Shown: in pieces, positions 33,262 through 44,558 of the stretch
Layout: the number at the start of each line of letters is the position of its first letter
Position numbering within the stretch: position 1 is the first letter of the stretch
NCBI RefSeq assembly: GCF_000285515.1
Contig: NZ_HE610962.1
Span: forward strand, 202,860-266,859
Direction: 5' to 3'
DNA from: Paenibacillus senegalensis JC66
Lineage (GTDB): Bacteria; Bacillota; Bacilli; Paenibacillales; NBRC-103111
DNA length: 64,000 bases
Made by a program: the position numbers and the translations under genes
The notes under the pieces: generated by a model
Told to the model about the DNA's origin: nothing
What the model saw: only the letters and a program-made list of their open reading frames with translations
Database searches by the model: none

Positions 33262-33368
33262 GAAGCGGATGCTACCGATTGGAGCAGCGTAAAATCGAAG
33301 CGGATGCCGCCGTTTGGAGCAGCGATATAGGGCAATAGTCGAAGATTAAAATGTCGAAGATTAAAATA
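33262..33368. repeat. 35-bp and 14-bp tandem duplications
   Basis: GAAGCGGATGCTACCGATTGG and GAAGCGGATGCCGCCGTTTG start 35 bp apart and both continue GAGCAGCG. They are followed by two copies of GTCGAAGATTAAAAT. The block sits just upstream of the adenine deaminase promoter. Confidence 0.8.
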
Positions 33369-33440
33369 ATGAAACATGCAGTTAACGCTAGGCAATGAAA
33401 AGAAAAATAAAATCAAAAATTTATATTTACTTTAATTATA

Positions 33441-33506
33441 TTCAAGTGTACAATTAATATTATTAAAAATGAGTTGAAGTGTAAAATTGATATTGTTAAA
33501 AAGGAG
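33441..33506 (+). repeat. Two 33-bp direct repeats in front of the DUF2089 gene
   Basis: Units TTCAAGTGTACAATTAATAT (33441-33473) and TTGAAGTGTAAAATTGATAT (33474-33506), both continuing TRTTAAAAA.GAG, are about 85 percent identical. The second ends in the AAGGAGG ribosome site. Because the gene encodes a helix-turn-helix protein, the repeated AAGTGTAMAATT could be its own operator. Confidence 0.75.
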
Positions 33507-33514
33507 GCGGAGCT

Positions 33515-33817
33515 ATGGCTATTGAAGTTGTTCCGGAATGGATGGTCAACCTCGAAGATGAAGATATTGTGTTCATCAAAAAATTTTTACTGGCTTCCGG
33601 TTCATTGAAGGAGGTTGCCAAGCAGTATGGAGTTACCTATCCAACGGTCAGGCTCCGTTTGGATCGGCTAATTCAAAAAATTCAAATTAGTGAGGACACT
33701 AACAACGAGCCGTATATTGGTTTGATCAAAAGGTTGGCGGTCAATGAAAAAATCGATTTTGACACGGCAAAGATTTTAATATCCGAATACAGAAAAAGCA
33801 CGAAGGAGAGCGAATAA
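33515..33817 (+). CDS. DUF2089-family helix-turn-helix protein
   Basis: A 100-aa probable DNA-binding protein. IVFIKKFLLASGSLKEVAKQ leads into YGVTYPTVRLRLDRLI, a sigma-like helix-turn-helix, as in the DUF2089 family; the last 30 residues are a charged helix. ATG follows AAGGAGG by seven bases. Its TAA overlaps the ATG of the next gene by one base, so the pair is translated together. Likely an autoregulator bound to the 33-bp repeats, but no target is known. Confidence 0.82.
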   Translation: MAIEVVPEWMVNLEDEDIVFIKKFLLASGSLKEVAKQYGVTYPTVRLRLDRLIQKIQISEDTNNEPYIGLIKRLAVNEKIDFDTAKILISEYRKSTKESE

Positions 33818-34137
33818 TGGCGATAGGAGCTAACTTATTGATTACCTTGATCATCATAGCCGCTGTAACATGGCTGCAAATCTTTCTCTCCAAAAAAGAA
33901 AGCAAGTGGCCCGGTCTCGTTTTACCATCCATTTCTTTTATCTATTCATTACTTACGGTATTGTTAATTGCAGTTGATGACAAAATGTCGGCGTGGGAGG
34001 TTTTCGGATTAATTGCGTCCACCTTTTTTATAGCGAATATTCCAACCATCATTTTGCTGGCTGTCTATTGGGGCTGCCGGGAGAAGATAAGACAAAACAA
34101 AGCTCTTGAGAAAATGAATATCCAAGACTTGGAATAA
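33817..34137 (+). CDS. Membrane protein partner of the DUF2089 regulator
   Basis: A 106-aa protein with three helices: NLLITLIIIAAVTWLQIFL, LVLPSISFIYSLLTVLLIAV, and VFGLIASTFFIANIPTIILLAVYWGC, with a charged cytoplasmic tail (REKIRQNKALEKMNIQDLE). It is coupled to the regulator gene by a TAATG overlap. Similar regulator-plus-membrane pairs occur in Bacillota, where the membrane partner often senses a signal or sequesters the regulator; that role is inference. Confidence 0.75.
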   Translation: MAIGANLLITLIIIAAVTWLQIFLSKKESKWPGLVLPSISFIYSLLTVLLIAVDDKMSAWEVFGLIASTFFIANIPTIILLAVYWGCREKIRQNKALEKMNIQDLE

Positions 34138-34190
34138 GTGAACTGGCCCCTTTCACTTTTTATCTTTTCCTTTCGCCCAGGCCGCCGATT

Positions 34191-36455
34191 CTAAAATTGG
34201 CTGCGGTATTGGCCTGGCGTCATCCCGGTTATTTTGCGGAAGGTGCGGATAAATCCGGTGGAGTTCGTATAATTAAGACGTTCCGCGATTTCCGTAATTT
34301 TCAGATCACTTTCTTTCAGCCAGGTTTTGGCCACATTCATCCGGTATTCAGTCAAATATTCGATGAACGTAACCCCCACCTCTTTCTTGAATACGCGGCT
34401 GAGATAGACCGGATGAAATTTGAGCTGTTTGGCACAGGATTCAAGCGTGATGTCCTGATCGTACTCCTCCTCTATAATGCGAATCATCTGATGAGCTATA
34501 TTAATATATTGGGTATCGATCCGTCCCTTCAAAAAGGCAATAACCGGAGGCAGCAGCTTCGTCCTGAACCATTCCGTAATTTCCTCTACCGTATGCAGCT
34601 TCATAAATCGTTCCATTACCGATGTGGAGCCCAGCAATCCGTCCAATGAACCGCCCTGCTGCTGAACGATCCGGTAGATTCGGCTGATCAATTGAATCAT
34701 GATCATTTGAAAATCGTTAAAGCGGATGTCTCTATCCATGATTAAAGCAACATAGTCGCTGTACTGCCCGAATGCCGCGCCCGAATCCCCTGTTTTGAGC
34801 GCATTGATCAAATCATCCTCGGCCTGTTTCCATGAAGCGGAAGGATGCACCCCGTTACTGGCAGCTTCCTCAATATCATCGTAGCTGATAATAATTTCGT
34901 TGCCGAGGCTGATTCTGCGCTTAAGCGCCTCCAAGGCTTGCGAATAAGCACCCATCGCATCCTTATATCGGTCAAATGCACGGCTGATGCCGATACTGAC
35001 TTTAATCTGCAGCAGCTCTTCGACCTTCGTCTTAATCTTTTCCGCCGTTTCATGGAAATAGGCTCTCAGCTCTTCCGGGTTATCTGTATTGCTTCTGAGC
35101 AGGGATACCTGGGATTGTTCCAGAAGCAGAGACCCGACCATACAGCTTGGCGGAACAAGCTCCCCTACTATATTGTTAATGGCAAATAACAGCAGCTCCC
35201 TGTCGCTTTCCAAATATTTGGAATGGTGGAGGCTGTCGATCTGCAAAGCGATGACCCCCATCGCCTTTCCTTTGCCGGCGAAGCCGTATGCCTCTGATTT
35301 ATGTAAAAATTCGCTTTCGGTAATCTGCCCCTTAAACAGCTTGAGCAGAAAAAATTCCTTCATCTGGCCACGCTGGCCATGCAGCTGATTCTGCAGCTGT
35401 TTGCGCGTACTGAACAAGGCATTGAACCGCTCTTCAATGAAAGCGAATTCATCTTTCCGTTTACGGCTTTCTCCGGCCTCCCCGAAACGTTCCAGCGTGT
35501 CGAACAAGCGGCGGATCGGCGAATACATCCGGCGTGAGCCATAGAATGCCAACGCCGCGATCAGAATGAAGATAATAAGACATGCGTTCGCTGTAATCAC
35601 GGCTATCTTTCGCGATTCCCTTGTCATGTCATCAATGGAGACAACCGATACATACGTCAAAAAATTATGAGGGGATACGGTATAATTTACGGCCATCGCT
35701 GCATCCTCGAAGTACCCCTCGTCTTCTTCGGCCGTTTGCAGCCTCGTCAGTACAGACTCCGGGATCGGCGCCGAACCCGGATTGGCCAACACAGGCTTCC
35801 GCTCGCGGTTAAGTATATGAATGCTTCCCCATTGCGTATACTGGGCCAGATCGTTCTCCAATACGCTAAGTGACATATCAACAATCAGCAGCGCTTTAGG
35901 TTCGGTAGAGGAGGCAATCATCGGCAGCTTGATGACTAGCTGCATCTTCTTCCCCGGCTTGTTCATACCGGCAGCGGAAGACTCTTCCGTTCCGCCATCC
36001 GAAACGAGCCAATAGAAATTTTGGGGATGCTCCGCGTAATCCCCCAGCCACTCAGGATCCGGCTGCTGCTGGTTGCGTTTAAAGCCCAGGTTGCTGATTA
36101 TCCAATCGTGCTCCAGATTGATTAGACGCGTTTCGGACACGCCCGGAAAGGAATGCAGATTGTACAGCCCCTTGGACAGATTGGATATCGTCTTGAAATC
36201 GTCAAAGGTCAATTCATCGTAAACAGAGTCTGATGCCAAGGGAGAGTTGATATACTGTACAGCCCCCATCTCTACGTTCCTTAATAACTGCTCCATTCTC
36301 ATCTGGTTCTGCAGCAGGATTTGTACATTACCCTCGTTAACCTTCTTCTCAATGTCCCGGGAAGCGATATAAAAAGAAATCGTGCCGATAGAGATGACCG
36401 GTACGGCAGCCAATAATAACGTGAACAGGAGCAAACGGTAAAAATATTTGGGCAT
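34191..36455 (-). CDS. Membrane-bound AraC-family transcriptional regulator
   Basis: A one-component sensor-regulator of 754 aa. Two membrane helices (about 7-27 and 283-303) enclose an extracellular sensor domain; then come a HAMP-like linker, a long cytoplasmic region with a GGDEF-like remnant, and a C-terminal AraC DNA-binding domain with two helix-turn-helix motifs (ITLESCAKQLKFHPVYLSRV and LKITEIAERLNYTNSTGFIR, ending TPGQYRSQF). ATG 36455 has AAAGAGAGG upstream; an in-frame TTG at 36479 overlaps that site. Such regulators are typical of Paenibacillus sugar operons and probably control the aldarate-type operon that precedes it on the same strand. Confidence 0.9.
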   Translation of the reverse strand: MPKYFYRLLLFTLLLAAVPVISIGTISFYIASRDIEKKVNEGNVQILLQNQMRMEQLLRNVEMGAVQYINSPLASDSVYDELTFDDFKTISNLSKGLYNLHSFPGVSETRLINLEHDWIISNLGFKRNQQQPDPEWLGDYAEHPQNFYWLVSDGGTEESSAAGMNKPGKKMQLVIKLPMIASSTEPKALLIVDMSLSVLENDLAQYTQWGSIHILNRERKPVLANPGSAPIPESVLTRLQTAEEDEGYFEDAAMAVNYTVSPHNFLTYVSVVSIDDMTRESRKIAVITANACLIIFILIAALAFYGSRRMYSPIRRLFDTLERFGEAGESRKRKDEFAFIEERFNALFSTRKQLQNQLHGQRGQMKEFFLLKLFKGQITESEFLHKSEAYGFAGKGKAMGVIALQIDSLHHSKYLESDRELLLFAINNIVGELVPPSCMVGSLLLEQSQVSLLRSNTDNPEELRAYFHETAEKIKTKVEELLQIKVSIGISRAFDRYKDAMGAYSQALEALKRRISLGNEIIISYDDIEEAASNGVHPSASWKQAEDDLINALKTGDSGAAFGQYSDYVALIMDRDIRFNDFQMIMIQLISRIYRIVQQQGGSLDGLLGSTSVMERFMKLHTVEEITEWFRTKLLPPVIAFLKGRIDTQYINIAHQMIRIIEEEYDQDITLESCAKQLKFHPVYLSRVFKKEVGVTFIEYLTEYRMNVAKTWLKESDLKITEIAERLNYTNSTGFIRTFRKITGMTPGQYRSQF

Positions 36456-36535
36456 CAGACAACCTCTCTTTCGCACCAAGCAAGCAGCCTCCCGGCAAAA
36501 ATCTTACATCTTACGCCGGGAAAGCTGCTGTGCCG

Positions 36536-38613
<2,078 letters not shown>

Positions 38614-38727
38614 GCTAACTCCTCCCCTATATGGTTTCTCTCCCGACTCTTCGTCTCTGCCGCCTGGGTCATGGTAAATCGGACTGCGGCCGCAAGACCA
38701 GCCCAACGATCATCACATGCCCACTAC

Positions 38728-40191
38728 TTATGGAGTGACCAGCACTGTTTTCACCTGGGTGAAAAATTCAATGGCCGCCCTGCCCTGCTCACGGGAATAG
38801 GAGCTCGACAGCTTCATGCCGCCAAACGGAGCCTGCAGCTCTACTCCGGCGGTTTCCCCGTTCACCTTAACCAGACCCGCTTCGATGCCGTTAATGAAGC
38901 GCTGGGCCTGCTTCTGGCTATTCGTAAATACGGAAGCGGCCAGCCCGTACCGCACTCCGTTGGCAAGCTCAAGAGCATGATCCAGATCGCCCGCTTCCAT
39001 GATAGCGAGAACGGGTCCAAACACCTCCTCCTGTGCCAGATAAGACTGCGGCTCTACCCGGTCAAAAACAGTCGGCTCTATGTAATAGCCGCGGGCAAAA
39101 TCCCCCTCAGTCCGGGCCCGGCCCCCGGCAAGCACCCTTGCTCCTTCCTGCAGTCCTCTCTCTATGCTCTCCAGAATGGACTCATACTGTCCCTTGGAGA
39201 CGACCGGACCGAGATAGCAGTCCTCCTCCTGCGGATTTGACAGCTTGATGCTGTCCGCCTTTTCCACCAGCAGTGAGGTCAGACGCTCCCTGACCGGCTT
39301 CTCAACGATCACCCTGCTGGTTGCCGTGCATTTCTGGCCGGCGGAACGCATCGCAGCGCTTATAATCGTATCGGCGGCCCGCTCCAGATCGGCATCGGCC
39401 AGCACTATGGTTGAGTTCTTGCCTCCCATCTCCAGCTGGTATTTGGCGTGGCGGGCGGAAGCCTGGCGGGCAACTTCCCTGCCTACCATATCGGAGCCGG
39501 TAAACGAGATGCCCGTCACCTGCGGATGCTCCAAAAGGCGCTGCCCCACCACGGAGCCGGAGCCGCTGACCAACTGCACGACGCCGGGCGGAAGCCCGCT
39601 TTCCTCCAGAAGCTGCATCAGCCGGGCGGCCGTTATTACAGCATGCTCCGCAGGCTTCCAAACGACCGTGTTGCCAAAGATGATGGCCGGAGCCAGCTTC
39701 CAAACCGGAATCGCTGCGGGGAAATTCCACGGGGTAATTAAGCCGACGACGCCCAGCGGCACTCTCGTTGTATACAGCTGGGAAACTCCGTCCGAGGCAG
39801 GCAGCACTTCCCCTATGCCCCTCATCCCTTCGCCGGCGTAGTAGCGGAACAGCAGCACCGCACGCTGCACCTCCCCGCGGGCTTCGCCGATCGGCTTGCC
39901 CATCTCGAGCGTCAGCAGCTGCGCAAGCTCCTCCTTCCGCTCCTCCAGAAGCTGGGCAGCTTTGAACAGAAACGATGCCCTCTCCATTCCAGCCAGCCCC
40001 GACCAGCGGGGGAGCTCCCGCCGTGCTCCCTGCACGGCGGCATCCACATCGGAAGCGGTCAGCTGAATGCTGCGGCCGACCAGCCGCTCCGTATCCAGAG
40101 GGCTGTAATGTTCTTTGATGTTCCGTTCCCCCGGCTCGATCCAATGGCCGTCAATATATGAAGTTCTTTCTATTATTCCTGTCACTGTCAC
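38728..40191 (-). CDS. Aldehyde dehydrogenase, probable 2,5-dioxopentanoate dehydrogenase
   Basis: NAD(P)+-dependent dehydrogenase of 487 aa. General base Glu in QLEMGGKN, catalytic Cys in SAGQKCTATSR, cofactor loop FTGSDMVGREV, and EEVFGPVLA are intact. The start is GTG after GGAGGGAG. By context it would oxidise alpha-ketoglutarate semialdehyde to 2-oxoglutarate, the last step of the dehydratase/KdgD route. A role on another sugar-derived aldehyde is possible. The coding sequence is GC-rich, leaving long open frames on the opposite strand that are not genes. Confidence 0.87.
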   Translation of the reverse strand: MTVTGIIERTSYIDGHWIEPGERNIKEHYSPLDTERLVGRSIQLTASDVDAAVQGARRELPRWSGLAGMERASFLFKAAQLLEERKEELAQLLTLEMGKPIGEARGEVQRAVLLFRYYAGEGMRGIGEVLPASDGVSQLYTTRVPLGVVGLITPWNFPAAIPVWKLAPAIIFGNTVVWKPAEHAVITAARLMQLLEESGLPPGVVQLVSGSGSVVGQRLLEHPQVTGISFTGSDMVGREVARQASARHAKYQLEMGGKNSTIVLADADLERAADTIISAAMRSAGQKCTATSRVIVEKPVRERLTSLLVEKADSIKLSNPQEEDCYLGPVVSKGQYESILESIERGLQEGARVLAGGRARTEGDFARGYYIEPTVFDRVEPQSYLAQEEVFGPVLAIMEAGDLDHALELANGVRYGLAASVFTNSQKQAQRFINGIEAGLVKVNGETAGVELQAPFGGMKLSSSYSREQGRAAIEFFTQVKTVLVTP

Positions 40192-40224
40192 TTTTTTCTC
40201 CCTCCTATCTAGGTTTGCGGCTTC

Positions 40225-41745
40225 TTACTGCTGCAGCTTGGCGTACTCCTCTGTAAACTCAGCGATCACCTGGTTGCCCCCGGCTTTCTTCCAATTTTCG
40301 ATCTCCGCTTCCCATTCGTCCTCGTCGATTTTACCCATGATAAACTTCGTTATCGCATCGCGGATTAACGTATCCAATTCCCCGCCCTTTTCCCAATAAG
40401 TTTTGGAATTCAGCGTCAGAGCAATATTCGGAACTACATTCGGAAGATTTTCCTCAGCGACCTGCCATCCCTTTTCCTGAAGCTCATTTAATTTCAGCGG
40501 CAGACCTTTCCCGGTGACTTCGAACGACGGCAGGCTGTCGCGGTAAGGCTTGACTTCCAGATTAAACAAGGTTAAATCGATGAACTCCGCCATGCCATCA
40601 TCCGTTTTCTTGAAGTGCTTGCCTTCAATGCCCCGGGTAAGCAGCGTGGACATTTCCGCATCCAGCAGCTTGTCGAAGAAAGTGAGCAGCTGCTTCAGCT
40701 CCTCCTCCGTCTTGACACTTGACTTGGGAAAAACAAAGAATCCGTTGTTGCCCGGCTCAGCCGGGAGCCGATTCCCTTCGGGCCCTCTGTACGGTGTAAC
40801 ATTGACCACAGCGTCCGGCACCGCCTTCGACAAGTTGTCATAGGAAGTAGCAGCGGCGGAGGCTACCGTATTGATACGGATCGCGGTTTTACCGGAATTC
40901 CACTTATTATCCGCATCAGCCGATTGCACGACAGCGAAATCCTGGTTGATCAAATTTTCTGCAAACAATCTTCTCAGCAGCTTCATCGAATCCAGATATG
41001 GCTTGGTCATGAATTCCGCTACAATCTGACCATCTTCCACGCCCCATTTGTTAGGCGCTCCCTGTGATACCGCGAAGCGGGTTAGGAAGGAGCGGCTTGA
41101 TGCCGTATCGTTGTACGATTTATCCAGATAAAACCCGTAAGTGTCCCTCTGCCCGTTCTTGTCAGGATCGCTTTCTGCCACCTTCTTCATCAGCTCATAC
41201 CAGTCATCCAGCGTTACCGGGATATCCAGTCCCAGTTCATTGAACCAATCTTCACGGTACACGAGCCCCGCTCTGCCGATATCCCGGTATAGCGGAAGTC
41301 CGTATATCTTGCCATCCACCTTGATATTGTCATAGAACATCGGATTGACCTCAGACAGATTGGGGTAGTCAGCGAGCAGCGGGCCAATTTCCCAAAATAG
41401 CCCGGATTGAATAGCGTTCAATGTAGTCGCATTGTAGGTTAATTTAAACGCTTTAGGCATCTCGCCGGATGCGATCATAATATTCTTCTTGTCTTCAAAA
41501 GCGGCGGATGGGATCCATTGGATACTAAGCTTCGTATTGGTGTATCTTTCGATCGCCTGCTCGATTTCACTGCCTCTTTTGGGAGCTTCTCCTACCTGTG
41601 GCGTAGCGATCGTGACTTCAAGCGGCGCGGAATCGGACGATCCCTGTGTTCCCCGCTGCGCACCCTGATTTTGGGCGCATCCTGCGAGTGCTCCCGCTGC
41701 AAGCAGCAGAGAAGCAAGCAGAGCGGCATGACGTGGCTTGTTCAT
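40225..41745 (-). CDS. Sugar ABC transporter binding lipoprotein (LplA type)
   Basis: Family 1 extracellular solute-binding protein of 506 aa, anchored at Cys23 (GALAGCAQ). The start region PLEVTIATPQVGEAPKRGSE and the middle LPLYRDIGRAGLVYREDWFNELGLDIPVTLDDWYELMKK match the large LplA-like proteins of Paenibacillus. ATG 41745 has GGGAGG eight bases upstream. It follows two permease genes of the same transporter, and no ATPase is encoded here; such systems normally share an MsmX-type ATPase. Confidence 0.9.
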   Translation of the reverse strand: MNKPRHAALLASLLLAAGALAGCAQNQGAQRGTQGSSDSAPLEVTIATPQVGEAPKRGSEIEQAIERYTNTKLSIQWIPSAAFEDKKNIMIASGEMPKAFKLTYNATTLNAIQSGLFWEIGPLLADYPNLSEVNPMFYDNIKVDGKIYGLPLYRDIGRAGLVYREDWFNELGLDIPVTLDDWYELMKKVAESDPDKNGQRDTYGFYLDKSYNDTASSRSFLTRFAVSQGAPNKWGVEDGQIVAEFMTKPYLDSMKLLRRLFAENLINQDFAVVQSADADNKWNSGKTAIRINTVASAAATSYDNLSKAVPDAVVNVTPYRGPEGNRLPAEPGNNGFFVFPKSSVKTEEELKQLLTFFDKLLDAEMSTLLTRGIEGKHFKKTDDGMAEFIDLTLFNLEVKPYRDSLPSFEVTGKGLPLKLNELQEKGWQVAEENLPNVVPNIALTLNSKTYWEKGGELDTLIRDAITKFIMGKIDEDEWEAEIENWKKAGGNQVIAEFTEEYAKLQQ

Positions 41746-41812
41746 AAGTAAACCTCCCATCTAGTAATGAAAGCGGAATGTATCGTAAAAGATCAACCGG
41801 CCAAGCGGACGA

Positions 41813-42694
41813 TTATCCTTTTACCGAACCGAGCATGACTCCTTTGGCAAAATGCTTCTGCAGGAACGGATAAACGATAATGATCGGAATAGTGGCCACG
41901 ACTATGGAGGCCATCCGGATCGTCTGCGGCAAGTAGTCGTTCGGGTCCTGCTGGACCGTCGTGTCGCCGATTCTGTCCTGGGAGAGCAGAACGATCTCGC
42001 GCAGCACAATCTGCACCGGCCATTTGGCGGAATCATTAATGTACATCACCGCACTAAAGAACGTGTTCCAATGGCCTACCGCATAGAACAGGCCGAAGGT
42101 CGCCATAGCCGGCATCGACAGCGGCAGCACGATGCGGAACAAGACCCCGAGATCGTTGCAGCCGTCAATTTTGGCCGAGTCCTCCAACCCGTCCGGAATT
42201 TGCTGGAAAAAGTTTTTCAGAACAATAAGATTGAAAGCACTAATGGCGCTGGGAATCATGAGCGACCAGTACGTATTGATCATGCCGAGCGATTTGACTA
42301 CAAAATAAGTCGGAATCATCCCCCCGCTGAACAGCATCGTCAGCAGCACCATCAAAAGGATGGGCCGCCTTCCCCGCAATGTCGTCTTGGCTAAGGGATA
42401 GGCCATAAATGAGGTAAATACCAGGTTGATAAAGGTTCCAAAAACGGTCACATAGATGGACACCAGAATGCTGCGAATCATCGTATCGGTGGAGAAAATG
42501 TACCGGTAGGCGCCCAAAGTCATTTCTGACGGAAATAACAGCAGCCCGCCTCTGGCCACTTCCTCCGGCGTCGCAAACGATACGGCTGTAATATACAGAA
42601 ACGGGATTACTGTCATGACCGAAATCAGGGTGAGTAAAGTGTAATTGACTGTCGAAAAAATACGATTGCCCAGGCTTTTATCTTCCAAAGTCAT
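41813..42694 (-). CDS. Sugar ABC transporter permease (LplC/MalG type)
   Basis: Six-helix inner-membrane permease of 293 aa. The EAA loop reads DSAKIDGCNDLGVLFRIVLP, and the C-terminus FLQKHFAKGVMLGSVKG is diagnostic for the LplC/YtcP branch. ATG follows GGAGGCGG. It must pair with the upstream LplB-type permease, which is frameshifted, so the transporter may be defective. Confidence 0.92.
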   Translation of the reverse strand: MTLEDKSLGNRIFSTVNYTLLTLISVMTVIPFLYITAVSFATPEEVARGGLLLFPSEMTLGAYRYIFSTDTMIRSILVSIYVTVFGTFINLVFTSFMAYPLAKTTLRGRRPILLMVLLTMLFSGGMIPTYFVVKSLGMINTYWSLMIPSAISAFNLIVLKNFFQQIPDGLEDSAKIDGCNDLGVLFRIVLPLSMPAMATFGLFYAVGHWNTFFSAVMYINDSAKWPVQIVLREIVLLSQDRIGDTTVQQDPNDYLPQTIRMASIVVATIPIIIVYPFLQKHFAKGVMLGSVKG

Positions 42695-42712
42695 CGCTTG
42701 TCCGCCTCCATT

Positions 42713-43665
42713 CTAATATACTCCCTCTTCGCCGCATTTCTTGGCCAGCCAGTTGGCACCTACTACAAGCACGAGGCCGACCAGAGATTTGAACATGCCG
42801 ACAGCCGCACTATAGCTGTACTGGGCCTGGGTTAGTCCCTTCATGTAGACATACGTGTCGAAGACTTCCCCCACCTCCCGGTTAAGAGAGTTCAGCATCA
42901 GAAAAATTTGCTCGAAGCCCGTATCGAGAAAGCTCCCCAGCCGAAGAATGAACAGAATGACAATCGTGCTCCTTATCGAGGGAAGGGTTATGTGCCACAG
43001 CTGCCGCCAACGTCCGGCCCCATCGATCCGGGCGGCCTCATAGAGCTGAAGATCGACCCCGGATAAGGCAGCCAGAAAAATAATCGTCCCCCACCCGGCC
43101 TCTTTCCAGATAGACTGACTGATAATCATCGTCCGGAACCAGTCCTCGCTTAGAAGAAACGGAATTTTCTCCATGCCCAGCCGGGCAATAAATTCATTGA
43201 CGATTCCGCCTTCCGTCGTAAACAGCACATAGAAAATTCCGACGGCCACTACCCAGGAAACAAAATGAGGCAGGTAGAGCAAGGTTTGGGCGAAACGCTT
43301 AAATACTTCTTTGCGAACTTCATTCAGCATCAGCGCCAGAATAATAGGCAGCGGGAAAAAAAGACGAGATTGTAAATAGCGAGCAATAAAGTATTTCGGA
43401 ACAGCATCCAGAACTGCGGCTCGGCAAAAAACCGTTCAAAATGCTTCAGTCCCACCCACGGACTTCCCAGGAAACCAAGATGAGGCTGATAATCCTGAAA
43501 GGCCATAATTAATCCCCACATAGGCACGTATTTAAAAATGATAAAATACAGGACGCCCGGGGCTAATAGAAAGTACAACCACCGGTCTCTGACAATATCC
43601 CGAACGAGCATTGACTTGGGGATTCGGTTTCGCTGCAAATGGGGCAGAGCCTGCTGTTGATTCAT
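42713..43665 (-). pseudogene. LplB-type sugar ABC permease, split by a one-base frameshift
   Basis: ATG 43665 (after TCAGGAGGA) opens MNQQQALPHLQ and continues through the first helices to NLVFFSRCLLFWR and a stop near 43330. The rest of the permease (MLNEVRKEVFKRF onward, EAA loop EAARIDGAGRWRQLWHITLP) continues in another frame. Restoring one T to the seven-T run at 43356-43362 gives VFFFPLPIILALMLNEVRKE, the normal family sequence, and a 317-aa protein. So one base is missing in a homopolymer: a real mutation, a phase-variable or slippage-corrected site, or a sequencing error. Confidence 0.9.
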
Positions 43666-43697
43666 CCGCCATCCTCCTGACTTCAATTGTTCATTTC

Positions 43698-43711
43698 GTA
43701 GAGCGCTTACA
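43698..43711 (-). promoter_or_regulatory. Candidate cre (CcpA) site of the aldarate operon
   Basis: TGTAAGCGCTCTAC on the minus strand matches the cre consensus TGWAARCGYTWNCW at 12 of 14 positions. It lies 33 bp upstream of the permease start, where CcpA would block transcription. The stretch from 43712 to 44026 shows no gene or repeat that I recognise. Confidence 0.45.
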
Positions 43712-44026
43712 TTTCACATCTTATGTCAGGCTTGGATGACGGGCAATAGTACTGATCAAACCTCATGCTGCAGGCCAGGCGCAACAGCGTTAAGCCAGGC
43801 TTGGCCAGGGGGATCTGAAGCTGTTCACCCGGCTTAAACTATCCTCGTTTATCCTTCAATCGTATTGGTTTAACCTCACTGATTCCCTGAGTATCGGAAG
43901 TTTCCCCCCTCCCTCTTTGATAACAGAAAAGGACGTTCCCGCTTTAAACGGCATATGCAAGAATTAACCCGGTCAAGTATCGAAGGTTAGAAGCATTATT
44001 GAGGGGGGAATTTTTGACCCTGGCGA

Positions 44027-44222
44027 GATGTTCTGCGCTAACGCTGGCCACGGAGCTTATTCGGCCAAAAACAGGCACTTTGAAATTTTAACGCTGGCCA
44101 CGGAGCCTATTTGCTGTTTTGCACCGTCAAAACGGGCATTTCGTCACAAATAGCGCTCCTCACAAGCGTTACAATTTTCAGGTGGCCAAAATGGCCGAAA
44201 TAGCGCTTGTGACAAGCGTTAC
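44027..44222. repeat. Dispersed palindromic repeat family A, copy 3
   Basis: Starts GATGTTCTGCGCTAACGCT, the reverse complement of the ends of copies 1 and 2. Two left arms (TAACGCTGGCCACGGAG) face two right arms (CACAAGCGTTAC and GACAAGCGTTAC) with internal CTATTTG / CACAAATAG. It is more diverged than copies 1 and 2. Confidence 0.8.
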
Positions 44223-44364
44223 GCAAAAAAAGGTACCGCAAGCCCTGTAAAAGCAGCCTACTGCACCTTGTTTCCTCATCTATTCTTCTGATGTTACTCT
44301 ATACCTATCTCTATTTCCTAATGTTACTCTATTTAAATCCCATTTACAGCCCGCCTACTGTATG

Positions 44365-44515
44365 CCAGTTTTCAACAGCGCTTGTACCACCGCACTTGTT
44401 CTACAGCACTTGCTACACGGGACTTGATGCACTTGTACTACAGCATTTGTCCCACAGACTTGCTCCCACGTCATTTGATGCACTTGTTCTACAGGTTCTA
44501 CAGCACTTGATGCAC
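44365..44515. repeat. Degenerate CACTTGTTCTACAG tandem repeat
   Basis: CACTTGTTCTACAG, CACTTGCTACACGG, CACTTGTACTACAG, CATTTGTCCCACAG and similar 14-bp words recur through the region. The array runs up to the -35 element of the second 55-aa gene, which is itself built from a repeat word (CACTTGATG). Confidence 0.8.
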
Positions 44516-44535
44516 CTTCACAGGTCTGATATAGT
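44507..44535 (+). promoter_or_regulatory. Promoter of 55-aa protein gene, copy 2
   Basis: TTGATG and TATAGT are 17 bp apart, as in copy 1. The segment GGTCTGATATAGTCGACT followed by GTTGGGAGGGATGCACGG parallels the 29-kb copy. Confidence 0.75.
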
Positions 44536-44558
44536 CGACTGTTGGGAGGGATGCACGG

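Noticed and set aside
39302-40144. 280-codon minus-strand frame inside the aldehyde dehydrogenase gene
   Set aside because: It is an out-of-frame shadow of a GC-rich gene; the dehydrogenase frame has all catalytic motifs.
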